In this document: one piece after another, positions 22,797 to 30,907 of the stretch | Numbering within the stretch: position 1 is the first letter of the stretch | How the letters are laid out: each line of letters starts with the position of its first letter | Source of the DNA: a virus | Length of the DNA stretch: 47,998 bases | Strand: one strand, 5' to 3' | IMG/VR virus record: IMGVR_UViG_3300048839_000320 | Location: 1-47,998 of that record | The notes under the pieces: model-generated | The model's database searches: none | What the model was told of the DNA's origin: nothing | What the model saw: only the letters and a program-made list of their open reading frames with translations | Position numbers and translations under genes: made by a program

Positions 22797-25051
22797 TGGA
22801 CCCCGAGACCAACCCGATGCTCAACGCCGTCGAGTCCGGCATCAATGCCGCCGACACCGAAGGGATGGATGAGGAAGCGAGGCGCCTCAAGGAAGCCGAG
22901 GAAAACGAAGTCAAGGCGCTGTGGGATGAATACGAGCAGGCGCGGAAGTTCGACCGCGACTCCCGCGCGCAGTACGCCGTCGATCGCCGCTACGCGGCCG
23001 GCACGGCGAACCTGAATTGGGCGGTGACGGCGAACCTGATCGGCGCCTTTATCGACATCCTCGTGTCGTTCCTGTATGCCCGCAACCCGGACGTCTCCGC
23101 CCGCAAGGCGAAGCGCGTCGACCCGATCGGCACCGGGCAGGAGGACGACTTCGGCAAGACGATGGAGCTCGTCATCTCGTCGCTGTGGAAAGCGCCGAGC
23201 GCCCGGCTCAAGACGAATGCCCGCGCTCAAGTGCGCTCGGTGCTGACGACCGGTATCGGCTGGCTCAAGGTGCTGATGGTCTCGAACGGCACCAACATCC
23301 CGCAGCTGCAGAACGAGCTCGGCGACATCCGCAAGAACCTTGCGCAGATCGAAGAACTCAAGGCCCGGCTCGCGCGCGACGCGGCCGCGGCGGCAGTCGG
23401 TGCGCCGGACCCGGCCGCGGAGTTTGGCGAGGACGCGACGCTGATGGCGCCCCCGGTGGCCCCGCCCGTCGAGGATCCGGAGAATCCGTACTGCGCGATG
23501 AGCATCGAGGAACGCGACGTCGAGGAAGGGCGCTTGCGCGACCTCGAGGCCAGCGTCTCGAACCGGCTCGAGGTTGCCATCCGCAAGGGATTGGCAGTCG
23601 ACGTCGTCGCTCCAGAGGACATGCAGGTTTCGCTCGACGTGCGCAGCGTGACCGACCATGCGATCGCGAACTGGAACGCCAACGCGATCTATCGGCCGAC
23701 AAAGAGTATCGGCGCGATGTTCCCTGCGCTGACCGAGGCCGACGTCAAGGCGGCCAAGCAATACTTCCAGCGCCGCACCAAGGATCTGCAGCCGCTGAGC
23801 GAGACGGTCAAGCTGACCGGCGTCGCCGACAGTGACGTGGACGCCGAGGCAGCGGAGCAATACACGGCCGGCGGCGGCAGCGGCAATGCCGATGAACAGG
23901 GAGGTTCGTTCGCGAAGATCGTCGAACTGTGGAACCGCGAGACCGGCCACGTCTACACGATGATCGAGGGCGTCAAGAAATGGGCCAAGGCGCCCTACCA
24001 GCCCGACTACGCCTCGACCCGGTTCTACCCGTACTTCCAGATCGCTTTTTACCCGGTAGATGGTGCGCGCCATCCGCAGTCGCTGACATGGCGGCTGATG
24101 AAGTTGCAGGATGAGTACGCTGCTACTCGCTCGAGCCTGCGTTTGACCCGCCAGCGGGCGGTACCGGGTGTCGTTTTCAACTCGACGGAGCTCGATGAGA
24201 CCGAGGCGAAGAAACTCTCGAGCAGCGTGCACCAGGAACTGATCGGCTTGAAGCCGGTCACGCACGACAAGCCGATGCGCGACCTGTTCTCCGAGAAACC
24301 CATCGCGATCGGCGACATGCGGCTGTTCGACACCGCGCCGATCCTCGCAGACATGGAGCGCATCAGTGGCGTACAAGAAGCCCTACAGCAGTCATCGACG
24401 GCGCCGAAAACTGCAACCGAGGCCGAGATTCAGCAAAGTGGTTTCGCTTCACGGACGACGGCGGATCGTGACGTCCTCGAAACAATGCTGACCGAGCTCG
24501 CGCACTACACGGGCGAACTCGCGCTGCAGGCGCTCGACATGAAGGACGCCGAGCGGATCGCGGGCGCCAAGGCTTTCTGGCCGCACGGCATGTCGATCGA
24601 CGACTTGCTGACGATGGTCGAGGTTACGATCGAAGCTGGCACCACGGGCAAGCCGAAGTCGAGCGGCGACCGCGACGCATGGGGCGTCGTCATGCCGCTT
24701 ATCAAGGACTCCATGCTGCAGATTCGCGAAGCGCTGATGATCGGCGATCAGGGCATGGCCGACGCGCTCATCGCCTTGCTGCAGGAAACCCTCACGCGAA
24801 TGGGCGACGACAGCGACGTCACGCGGTTCATTCCGCAGCCCCCGCAGAAACCGCCCGCCATGCCGGGCGCCCCGGGCGCGGTCGACCCCGTTACCGGCGC
24901 TCCTATGGCCGGCGGTCCGGTTGATCCCGTGACGGGCGCCCCGGGCGGCATCCCGCCGGCCGGGCCCAAGGCGGATTTCGCCGGGCAGCCGGTGAACCCC
25001 GAAATGCAGGCACCGGAGCTCGCGCCGCCCGATTTGACGATGATTCAGTAA
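22796..25051 (+). CDS. Portal protein
   Basis: A 751-residue protein directly after TerL, of the size of podovirus-type (T7/P22/epsilon15-like) portals. It begins with an acidic helical region, then WAVTANLIGAFIDILVSFLYARNPDV, written here as the segment at residues 73-98, a stem-like coiled coil (NELGDIRKNLAQIEELKARL) and a long C-terminal helix. Residues ~680-750 are Pro/Gly-rich with a tandem VDPVTGAP repeat and are probably flexible. The GTG start overlaps the TerL stop (TAGTG). It forms the dodecameric DNA gate of the capsid. Confidence 0.88.
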   Translation: MDPETNPMLNAVESGINAADTEGMDEEARRLKEAEENEVKALWDEYEQARKFDRDSRAQYAVDRRYAAGTANLNWAVTANLIGAFIDILVSFLYARNPDVSARKAKRVDPIGTGQEDDFGKTMELVISSLWKAPSARLKTNARAQVRSVLTTGIGWLKVLMVSNGTNIPQLQNELGDIRKNLAQIEELKARLARDAAAAAVGAPDPAAEFGEDATLMAPPVAPPVEDPENPYCAMSIEERDVEEGRLRDLEASVSNRLEVAIRKGLAVDVVAPEDMQVSLDVRSVTDHAIANWNANAIYRPTKSIGAMFPALTEADVKAAKQYFQRRTKDLQPLSETVKLTGVADSDVDAEAAEQYTAGGGSGNADEQGGSFAKIVELWNRETGHVYTMIEGVKKWAKAPYQPDYASTRFYPYFQIAFYPVDGARHPQSLTWRLMKLQDEYAATRSSLRLTRQRAVPGVVFNSTELDETEAKKLSSSVHQELIGLKPVTHDKPMRDLFSEKPIAIGDMRLFDTAPILADMERISGVQEALQQSSTAPKTATEAEIQQSGFASRTTADRDVLETMLTELAHYTGELALQALDMKDAERIAGAKAFWPHGMSIDDLLTMVEVTIEAGTTGKPKSSGDRDAWGVVMPLIKDSMLQIREALMIGDQGMADALIALLQETLTRMGDDSDVTRFIPQPPQKPPAMPGAPGAVDPVTGAPMAGGPVDPVTGAPGGIPPAGPKADFAGQPVNPEMQAPELAPPDLTMIQ

Positions 25052-25064
25052 CAGGAGAGGACAC

Positions 25065-25292
25065 ATGACGACTGTAAACTCGACCAGCGACGATCGCACT
25101 GTCAACAACGTGATGCGCCATGCGTACCGCGTTCTCAGCGATGCGGAAAAGACGCAGATGCAAGCGATCAAGGACAAGGGGCTCGAGCTCCATGACCTGA
25201 TCGAAAGTATGGGTGCGAGCCGCGAGCTTTCGCTGGCCAAGACAAAAACCGAAGAAGCCGTCATGTGGGCGATCAAGCATCTGACGCGCTGA
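25065..25292 (+). CDS. Acb2-like anti-CBASS cyclic-nucleotide sponge
   Basis: A 75-residue helical hairpin protein of the Acb2/Tad1-domain type. It has the family blocks RHAYRVLSDAEKTQMQAIK (18-36) and SRELSLAKTKTEEAVMWAI (51-69). Acb2 proteins form hexamers that sequester cyclic di- and trinucleotides, and so blunt CBASS (and some related) immune signalling. Y21 and K36 have the 15-residue spacing of Y11 and K26, the ligand residues I recall for PaMx33 Acb2. AGGAGAGG precedes the ATG. Its place between portal and scaffold gives late-gene timing unless another promoter exists. Confidence 0.8.
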   Translation: MTTVNSTSDDRTVNNVMRHAYRVLSDAEKTQMQAIKDKGLELHDLIESMGASRELSLAKTKTEEAVMWAIKHLTR

Positions 25293-25304
25293 CAGGAGAG
25301 GAAC

Positions 25305-26438
25305 ATGCCCCCCGACGAGACAAGCCTATTGGCCGCCGTTGACGCTGGTATCGCCGAGGCGAGCGCGGCTCCGGCCCCAACTCCGGAGCCGACCAATGAA
25401 TCGACTGGAGACGACAGCCCAGCGCCTGATGCTGGATCTGCGCCGGATGGAAACCCGGTGGCTGGTGGAGAGGCAGCTGCTGCCGATGGACCAGCTGCGG
25501 ATGATGGCGAAGGTGCTGCAGCTGATGGCGATTCTGACGCTGCAAAGGCTGCTGCCGATGCAGCCAAGCCGGTCGAGCCGCCGAAAGCCGAAGGCGATCC
25601 TGCGGCGCAGCCCAAAGCCCTGGACCCGCTGAACGACCCGCTCCCGAACGCGCTCAAGCGCGAGACGAAGGAACGGATCACGACGCTGGTCGGCATGGTC
25701 AAGGAAAAGGACCAGGCGCTGCAGCGCGTCGAGACCGAGCATCGCGAGATCATGGGCGCGATTCTCGAGACGAAAGCGAACCCGGAGCAGTACGGGCAGG
25801 CGCTCGAATACCTGCGCCTCGTGAACAGCCCGAATCGCCATGACCAGGAGCAGGCGCTCGCGTTCATGCAGCAGGAGATCGCCGTCATGGCGCGTCGCCT
25901 CGGCAAGCCGGTGCCCGGCGTCAACATGCTCGAGGGGCACAACGACCTGATCGAAGAAGTCTCGACGGGGCGCCTGTCGCCGGAGCGCGCGCAGGAAATC
26001 GCAGCGGCGCGCGCCGCCGCGCAAGAGGCGCAGCGCCTCGGCCAGCGCCAGCAGCAAAACGAGCAAGTCACGCAGCAGAACCTCCGCGCCGTGAATCAAG
26101 GCAAGGCAGATTTGACCGCGCTTGGCAAGCAGTTGCAGGCAGCGGATCCGACCGGATATGAGGCGAAGCGCAAGATTCTGGTGAACACTTTGAAACCGGT
26201 GTTCGCTACGATTCCTCCTAACCAGTGGGCGGCGACTTTCAAGCGCGCCTACGATGCGTTACCCGCCCCCGCCCGACCGGTTCCGCCTCCATACCCTGCA
26301 ATCAACCCAGGCGCGAAACTTCCGGGCGGGGGCGGGAACACCCCGCTCCGCGCGTCGAACCCGGCGGGCAGTGCCGCCCCGGCGCCCAAGAGCGCAGCAG
26401 AAGCATTGGAGATGGGGCTCGCTGCGGCAGGGAGATGA
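25305..26438 (+). CDS. Capsid scaffold protein
   Basis: A 377-residue protein with a disordered acidic Ala/Pro-rich first third, a long helical middle (ERITTLVGMVKEKDQALQRV, EQALAFMQQEIAVMARR) and a Pro/Gly-rich region before a short C-terminal helix (SAAEALEMGLAAAGR). Composition, length and location between portal and capsid fit an internal scaffolding protein that guides capsid assembly, normally binding the coat through its C-terminal helix. AGGAGAGG precedes the ATG. It is separated from the capsid gene by about 3 kb of inserted genes, which is unusual. Confidence 0.75.
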   Translation: MPPDETSLLAAVDAGIAEASAAPAPTPEPTNESTGDDSPAPDAGSAPDGNPVAGGEAAAADGPAADDGEGAAADGDSDAAKAAADAAKPVEPPKAEGDPAAQPKALDPLNDPLPNALKRETKERITTLVGMVKEKDQALQRVETEHREIMGAILETKANPEQYGQALEYLRLVNSPNRHDQEQALAFMQQEIAVMARRLGKPVPGVNMLEGHNDLIEEVSTGRLSPERAQEIAAARAAAQEAQRLGQRQQQNEQVTQQNLRAVNQGKADLTALGKQLQAADPTGYEAKRKILVNTLKPVFATIPPNQWAATFKRAYDALPAPARPVPPPYPAINPGAKLPGGGGNTPLRASNPAGSAAPAPKSAAEALEMGLAAAGR

Positions 26439-26614
26439 CAACGGAGGAAAAGCCGCGTACCAAGCGGCCGGGACGCTACCGTAAAAAGAGCGAGAAGCGT
26501 GCCCTGTTGGCGGAGCACGCCATCTGGCTCGAGCAAGGGCAGCGCTTCGAGGCAGATTTCAGCAACGCGCCGATCGCGAAGTGGTACGCGGCGCGCTATG
26601 GGGGCCGGAGATGA
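26435..26614 (+). CDS. Small basic protein
   Basis: A 59-residue protein with a strongly basic start (KPRTKRPGRYRKKSEKR) and an amphipathic helix (HAIWLEQGQRFEADF). ATG and TGA overlap both neighbours by four bases, tying it to the following cassette. It may bind DNA, RNA or the scaffold. No family recognised. Confidence 0.55.
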   Translation: MTTEEKPRTKRPGRYRKKSEKRALLAEHAIWLEQGQRFEADFSNAPIAKWYAARYGGRR

Positions 26615-27540
26615 AGCAATACACGATACTCGACGAGCGGGGTAACTGGTTCGCCCCATCCATGGAGGCTGCCCGGCGCCGCGGCTACGAAGTCGAGCGC
26701 ATCAAACGAGGCCGCGAAGCCAAACTCCGCGGCCTCGGTTTCATTCGGCCCCATGCCATTCCGACAATCCTGCAGCAGAACCATCTCGACTACCTCGAGA
26801 TGGCCGAGCACCTGACGATGGTGCAGGACTTCGCGCAAGTCGAGAATTACGACGACAAGAGCGCGCAGTTCTGGCGCTGTGGCAAGTGGATGCCGAAAAC
26901 GTGGCGCTTCGATAACCGCGATGCCGCCATGTACTTCCTCGAGACGCGTGCTCCGGACATCCTCGTGTCGAAAGCCGACGTCGGCGCGAGCTCGAAGAAC
27001 GTCCGCATCCTGCGCAACCGCGGCGACCAAAAGGCGCACGTCCGCGATCTATTCAGCAAGGGCATCATCGTCGATCACTGCGCCGGGGGCCACGGCAGTC
27101 GCGGCGCGACCTCGCGCCAGCGCGGTTACGTGCTGTTCCAGGACTACATCCCGCACGACTGCACGTGGCGCGTGAATATCGTCGGCCGCGGTCGGGCGAT
27201 GTTCAAGCGCTACAACGGAGCGGCCGGCACCGCTGAGACAGGCAATGTCGAGCCCGTCGTGGATTACGACAGCGCGCTCGTGCAGGCGATCCTCGCGTTC
27301 GCTGACACAATCTTTGTTTCGATCGCAACAAAGTGGTGCGCCCTCGACATCCTGCACGACCAGCGCGATGGCAGCCTCTACTTGCTTGAAACAAGCCTCG
27401 GCTGGCCTTGGCCCTCGCCCGGAACGTGCGACGACGCCCCGTTCGTCGGTCCGCTCGAGCACCCGTACCGTTGGCGCGATATGTGGGAACTGATGCTCGA
27501 CGAATACGAGGCCGGGGTATGGGCAAAATCTTCTGGCTGA
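26611..27540 (+). CDS. ATP-grasp fold ligase-like protein
   Basis: A 309-residue protein with the series expected of ATP-grasp enzymes: K121 and the flexible glycine loop VGASSKNVRIL (124-134), the linker strand YVLFQDYIPHD (173-183), CTWRVNIVG (184-192) with a basic residue in the binding site, then metal-site residues D246 (WCALDIL) and E260 (LYLLETS). These enzymes join a carboxylate to an amine or thiol by an acyl-phosphate. The N-terminal ~100 residues are a different domain. It heads a cassette with glycosyltransferase-like genes, so it may modify a peptide, glycan or virion protein; the substrate is unknown. The ATG overlaps the upstream stop. Confidence 0.72.
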   Translation: MKQYTILDERGNWFAPSMEAARRRGYEVERIKRGREAKLRGLGFIRPHAIPTILQQNHLDYLEMAEHLTMVQDFAQVENYDDKSAQFWRCGKWMPKTWRFDNRDAAMYFLETRAPDILVSKADVGASSKNVRILRNRGDQKAHVRDLFSKGIIVDHCAGGHGSRGATSRQRGYVLFQDYIPHDCTWRVNIVGRGRAMFKRYNGAAGTAETGNVEPVVDYDSALVQAILAFADTIFVSIATKWCALDILHDQRDGSLYLLETSLGWPWPSPGTCDDAPFVGPLEHPYRWRDMWELMLDEYEAGVWAKSSG

Positions 27541-27791
27541 TATGGGCGTGGGCACGCCCGATCCGCATCTCGTGGAACATGCTGTGCTGCGCCATCCTGT
27601 TCGCGCCATGGGGCGTGTTGCCTCGCGAGACGATTTCCGGCTGGACCGGGCGCAACGCACACGTCCGCTGGGTGCGGCGCCTCGAGCAATTCATCGACTG
27701 GCTGCATCCGCACGAGCCGAATCACTGCTTTGAAACCGCGGTTGTCGAAGCGCTCGCGCGTCGCGCGCTGTACCCGGAGCTATACAAGTGA
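27519..27791 (+). CDS. Small hydrophobic protein of the modification cassette
   Basis: A 90-residue protein with an aromatic hydrophobic N-terminal half (MGKIFWLIWAWARPIR, MLCCAILFAPWGVLP) that could be one or two membrane-associated segments, then a basic helix and a HPHEPNHCFE block. It overlaps the ATP-grasp gene by 22 bases and the glycosyltransferase by four. It could anchor the cassette's enzymes to the membrane. No family recognised. Confidence 0.55.
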   Translation: MGKIFWLIWAWARPIRISWNMLCCAILFAPWGVLPRETISGWTGRNAHVRWVRRLEQFIDWLHPHEPNHCFETAVVEALARRALYPELYK

Positions 27792-28690
27792 TTTCGGTAA
27801 TCACGTTCAAGTACCGGCGCCCGGACTACCGGACCACGTACACGTCGGAGCACGTCAACGCGCTGGCCGCGATGACGGCGCGCTACTACAACCATCCGCA
27901 CCGCTTTTTCTGCGTCACCGACGACCCGGAAGGGCTCGCGGATGGCATCGAGTACGTGCCGCTGTGGCCGGATCACTTCAACCTCGTGAACCCGTCGCAC
28001 CCGACGTCGCGACCGAACTGCTACCCGCGGCTCAAGCTGTTCTCGCGCGAAATGGCTGCGATCTTCGGGCCGCGCTACGTGTCGCTCGACCTCGACATGG
28101 TCATGGTGGACGACGTCGCTCCGCTCTGGCAGCGGCCGGAGGGGTTCGTCATTTACGACGCGCGCGGCGACGACCACTACAACGGCTCGATGTTTCTGCA
28201 GACTGCCGGGTTCCACCAGGAAGTGTGGGACGACTTCGACCCGGTCGAGTCTCCGAAGCTCACGACGGCAGCGCGGATGCGCGGCTCGGATCAGGCATGG
28301 ATACGGTACAAGCTGGCGCCGAACGCTGCCGTTTGGGACTACAACCATGGCGTGTACGCGTACCTGAATCTCGTGCCGCCGTATCGCCATCGTCGACTCG
28401 CGCGGCTCAACGTCGTCGTCCCGCGCAACGGTCAGCCGAAGCCGGCGGGTCCGATTGCCTCTCCGGTGACGCCACTCCGCGATGGTTCGCTACCCGAGAA
28501 CGCTCGAGTCGTCGTATTCGCAGGAGAATTCAAGCCATGGGAGCCGCGCACGCAGGGGATGTCGCCGTGGATCAAAGATCACTACCCGCTTCGGTTGTTG
28601 ACCTCTATCTCAGACACGCCGACCGTCCTGCCATCATTATCGGCGGAGGCCCCAGCGCGCCGTCTCAAATATCGTCGCTCCCGCGGCTAG
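27788..28690 (+). CDS. Glycosyltransferase (GT-A type)
   Basis: A 300-residue protein with a GT-A layout: an N-terminal VITFKYRRPDY strand, FFCVTDDPEGL, PRLKLFSREM, the metal/nucleotide-sugar motif SLDLDMVMVDD (D101-x-D103) and DHYNGSMFL, then an acceptor-side GSDQAWI. These are typical of glycosyltransferases found in phage and capsule loci. The GTG start forms a GTGA overlap with the preceding gene. The last ~50 codons overlap the next gene in another frame, and residues after about 270 look unconserved. It probably transfers a sugar to a virion component or host glycan. Confidence 0.75.
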   Translation: MISVITFKYRRPDYRTTYTSEHVNALAAMTARYYNHPHRFFCVTDDPEGLADGIEYVPLWPDHFNLVNPSHPTSRPNCYPRLKLFSREMAAIFGPRYVSLDLDMVMVDDVAPLWQRPEGFVIYDARGDDHYNGSMFLQTAGFHQEVWDDFDPVESPKLTTAARMRGSDQAWIRYKLAPNAAVWDYNHGVYAYLNLVPPYRHRRLARLNVVVPRNGQPKPAGPIASPVTPLRDGSLPENARVVVFAGEFKPWEPRTQGMSPWIKDHYPLRLLTSISDTPTVLPSLSAEAPARRLKYRRSRG

Positions 28691-29367
28691 TCGTCACGCG
28701 CGCCGTCATCATTTCCGCGAACGGGCACGCGCCGAAGCTGGGGCTGCAGCCCGACTACATTTTCTGCAAGGATCACACGCACACCGAGACGCGCGAGAGC
28801 ATGGAGGCGTTGCTGCGGCCGCTCGGTGCGCCGATCGTCTCGAGACAGCATTGGGCCGACTACCGCGCGCCGCAGTGGCCGATTCAGGGCAACAGCGGGC
28901 AGATGGCGCTGGGGCTGGGCGTGTTGCTCGGCTGCGCGCCTGTCATCGCTGTGGGCTTCGACTGCTACCAGAACGGGACCTACTTCCACGACCCGGACGC
29001 GAAGAACGTCAGCCGGGGGCGGCTCGAGTCGCACTGGCAGCTGAAATACAAGCGCCTGGCAGAGAAACTTGCCGCCTCGAGCATCCGGTTCGTCGACCGC
29101 GCTTTCATCCGCGCGTTCCCGAAATACGACCCGGCGGAGACCTTTCCCGTTGCCCATATCCCTCCCGCGCTGCAGCAGTACCGGGACATGAAGGTCTACA
29201 CGGCACGGGCGCTGCGCGACTTCGGGCTGCGCTTCGACGCTCGAGCGACGGTCCCCGCCGGCAAGGTGTTTGCCATCAGCGCATTTGAAGCCGGGCACCA
29301 TCTGCGCGAAGGGGAGATCGAGATAGTTGACAGCGACCCGGGCACTGTGATTTCATCCAGTCCGTAA
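28537..29367 (+). CDS. Maf/DUF115-like Rossmann-fold protein
   Basis: A 276-residue protein with IIIGGGPSAPSQ (about 33-44), SANGHAPKLGLQPDYIFCKD, an NSGQMALGLGVLLGCAPVI block and GFDCYQNGTYFHDP. This matches the motility-accessory-factor/DUF115 group, related to 6-hydroxymethylpterin pyrophosphokinase MptE-like proteins, many of which transfer nonulosonic acids or similar sugars. The ATG has AGGAGA nine bases upstream and lies 154 bases inside the glycosyltransferase gene, so part of the Rossmann motif is encoded in the overlap. It closes the cassette and precedes the structured capsid leader. Confidence 0.72.
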   Translation: MGAAHAGDVAVDQRSLPASVVDLYLRHADRPAIIIGGGPSAPSQISSLPRLVVTRAVIISANGHAPKLGLQPDYIFCKDHTHTETRESMEALLRPLGAPIVSRQHWADYRAPQWPIQGNSGQMALGLGVLLGCAPVIAVGFDCYQNGTYFHDPDAKNVSRGRLESHWQLKYKRLAEKLAASSIRFVDRAFIRAFPKYDPAETFPVAHIPPALQQYRDMKVYTARALRDFGLRFDARATVPAGKVFAISAFEAGHHLREGEIEIVDSDPGTVISSSP

Positions 29368-29488
29368 GCAACTGCGCCGAGGGGAGTACCCCTACTCGCA
29401 AGAGTGACCGGGTTCGCATCCGGCAAAAGTTCCACGGGCTCGTTGCTCCCTGGCAAACGGTAACAACCCTTTTGCTTTGGAGACATCC
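29368..29488 (+). ncRNA. Structured leader of the capsid gene, possible pseudoknot
   Basis: The 121 bases between the Maf-like gene and the capsid ATG can fold into a closed multibranch element. P1 pairs AGCAAC (29367-29372) with GTTGCT (29442-29447). Inside are three hairpins: AGGGG/CCCCT (29380-29384, 29389-29393; loop AGTA), ACTC/GAGT (29394-29397, 29402-29405; GNRA loop GCAA) and CCGG/CCGG (29408-29411, 29420-29423). GCAAAAG (29423-29429), inside P1, can pair with CTTTTGC (29469-29475), outside it and one base before the ribosome site, forming a pseudoknot. Paired by eye only. Confidence 0.5.
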
Positions 29489-30541
29489 ATGCCTTTCAAT
29501 ACCGAACAGCTGGCCTATGCTGGCAAGCACGTTCTCGACTACTACCTCAAGAACGACCCGATCGACCAGATCAACACCGAGCGCCCGCTTCTCAAGAAGT
29601 TGCTGGCCGGCAAGACGCCTTACGGCGGCGGCCTCCAGTACGTCGTCGAGCAGCTGCGCTACGCGAACGACAGCAACTTCCAGTCCTTCTTCGGCGACAG
29701 CACGGTTTCCTACAACCGGAAGCGCACGCTCGAGCAGGCGAAGTTCAGCTACGGCGCGTTCCACGACGGTTTCGGCCTGAACGAGGACGAGCTCGTGCAG
29801 AACGGCATCACCCTGACCGACGACAAGAATGCCGTCGCGTCGGACGCCGAGAAGTTCCAGCTGACGAACCTCCTGACCGAGAACATGGAGACGCTGAAGC
29901 TCGGCTTCGAGGAAAACTTCGACCTGATGCTGCACCGCGACGGTTCGGCCTCGGCGACGGACATCCCGGGCCTCGACTCGCTGATTTCGCTCACCCCGAG
30001 CGCGTCGGCCACGATCGGTACCCTCAACCAGCAGACGTATGCCTGGTGGAGGAACTACGCCGACCTCAACATTTCCACGGCGACGTCGGGCAACCTGGTC
30101 GACCGCATGGAAATCGCGTGGCGCGAGTGCACCCGTCGCGGCGGCCAAAAGCCGGACTTCATCCTGGTCGGCTCGGACTTCCTCGACGCGTACCGTCAGG
30201 ACGCCAGCGACACCGTGAACCGTCGTTTGAACACGACCGGCCGCGGCAACACCGCAGTGGACGCGTCGGTCGACGGCGTGTACTTCAAGGGTGTGGAACT
30301 GGTGTGGGATCCGGTGTTCGACGACCTCGACACGGCGGACAGCCCGGCAACGGAGTGGGCGAAGCGCTGCTACTTCATCAATACGAAGCACATCAAGCTG
30401 CGCCCGATCAAGGGTCACTGGATGGTGTCGCGCAAGCCGCCTCGCGTCTACGACCGGTACGTCCACTATTGGGCGCTCACGTCGCGGGCCGCGCTGACGA
30501 CCAACAAGCGCAACGCGCACGCCGTTCTGTCGATCTACTGA
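29489..30541 (+). CDS. Major capsid protein
   Basis: A 350-residue protein of the HK97-fold coat group found in podovirus-type phages (similar in style to those of epsilon15/BPP-1-like phages). Blocks include INTERPLLKKLLAGKTPYGG, RTLEQAKFSYGAFHDGFGLN, NTTGRGNTAVDASVDGVYFK and the C-terminal LRPIKGHWMVSRKPPRVYD. It has no N-terminal prohead peptide, in keeping with a separate scaffold. The ATG is six bases after TTGGAG, which lies at the edge of the structured leader. A TTG at 29477 is in frame but is part of the ribosome site. Confidence 0.85.
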   Translation: MPFNTEQLAYAGKHVLDYYLKNDPIDQINTERPLLKKLLAGKTPYGGGLQYVVEQLRYANDSNFQSFFGDSTVSYNRKRTLEQAKFSYGAFHDGFGLNEDELVQNGITLTDDKNAVASDAEKFQLTNLLTENMETLKLGFEENFDLMLHRDGSASATDIPGLDSLISLTPSASATIGTLNQQTYAWWRNYADLNISTATSGNLVDRMEIAWRECTRRGGQKPDFILVGSDFLDAYRQDASDTVNRRLNTTGRGNTAVDASVDGVYFKGVELVWDPVFDDLDTADSPATEWAKRCYFINTKHIKLRPIKGHWMVSRKPPRVYDRYVHYWALTSRAALTTNKRNAHAVLSIY

Positions 30542-30547
30542 TCCGAG

Positions 30548-30573
30548 TGGGGCGGGGGTAACACCCCGCCCCA
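30548..30573 (+). promoter_or_regulatory. Strong hairpin just after the capsid gene
   Basis: TGGGGCGGGG (30548-30557) and CCCCGCCCCA (30564-30573) pair perfectly around a GTAACA loop, seven bases after the capsid stop. There is no adjacent U run, so it is more likely an RNA-stabilising 3' end or weak attenuator than a terminator. Confidence 0.65.
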
Positions 30574-30606
30574 ACCGGCCACGAACACCTTTTCGGAGAC
30601 AAGACA

Positions 30607-30873
30607 ATGCGAGTTCTCGAAGTCAACAACACGGCGATCGACCTCAACGCGCAGACCGCGCCGTTCCTGCCGAACTACACGGTCGTCGCGATCAACACGG
30701 CCGCCGAGCAGCGGGTCCTGCAGGGCTCGGTCGACGCGGCTTTCACGAGCCCCGTCACGCTGGCGACGCTGGCCGCGGCCGGCACCGCCGGCAGCGTGCA
30801 GTCGGTGACGCCGACATACCAGTACATCCGCACGAGCGCTGCGAGCGACCCGGTGTGGCTGCTGGGTAACTGA
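30607..30873 (+). CDS. Hypothetical head protein, possibly decoration protein
   Basis: An 88-residue protein of small hydrophobic and Thr/Ala residues, predicted beta-rich (VLEVNNTAIDLNAQTA, TSPVTLATLAAAGTAG). It is placed directly after the capsid gene, where decoration or stapling proteins usually lie. GGAG precedes the ATG. The assignment is by position and composition only. Confidence 0.55.
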   Translation: MRVLEVNNTAIDLNAQTAPFLPNYTVVAINTAAEQRVLQGSVDAAFTSPVTLATLAAAGTAGSVQSVTPTYQYIRTSAASDPVWLLGN

Positions 30874-30907
30874 TCTTTCCACGTCCGAACCCCAGGAGGG
30901 TTTTCTC

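Noticed and set aside
22793-26071. Long antisense open frames opposite portal and scaffold genes
   Set aside because: They mirror the codon periodicity of the real genes in a GC-rich genome, lack ribosome sites and encode low-complexity Arg-rich sequence. The same applies to long antisense frames opposite the 38078 gene.
29350-29430. tRNA-like GGGTTCGCATCCGG sequence upstream of the capsid gene
   Set aside because: It resembles a T arm, but the stem is only four pairs with an eight-base loop and no acceptor, D or anticodon arms can be formed at the proper distances. It is treated as part of the structured leader.
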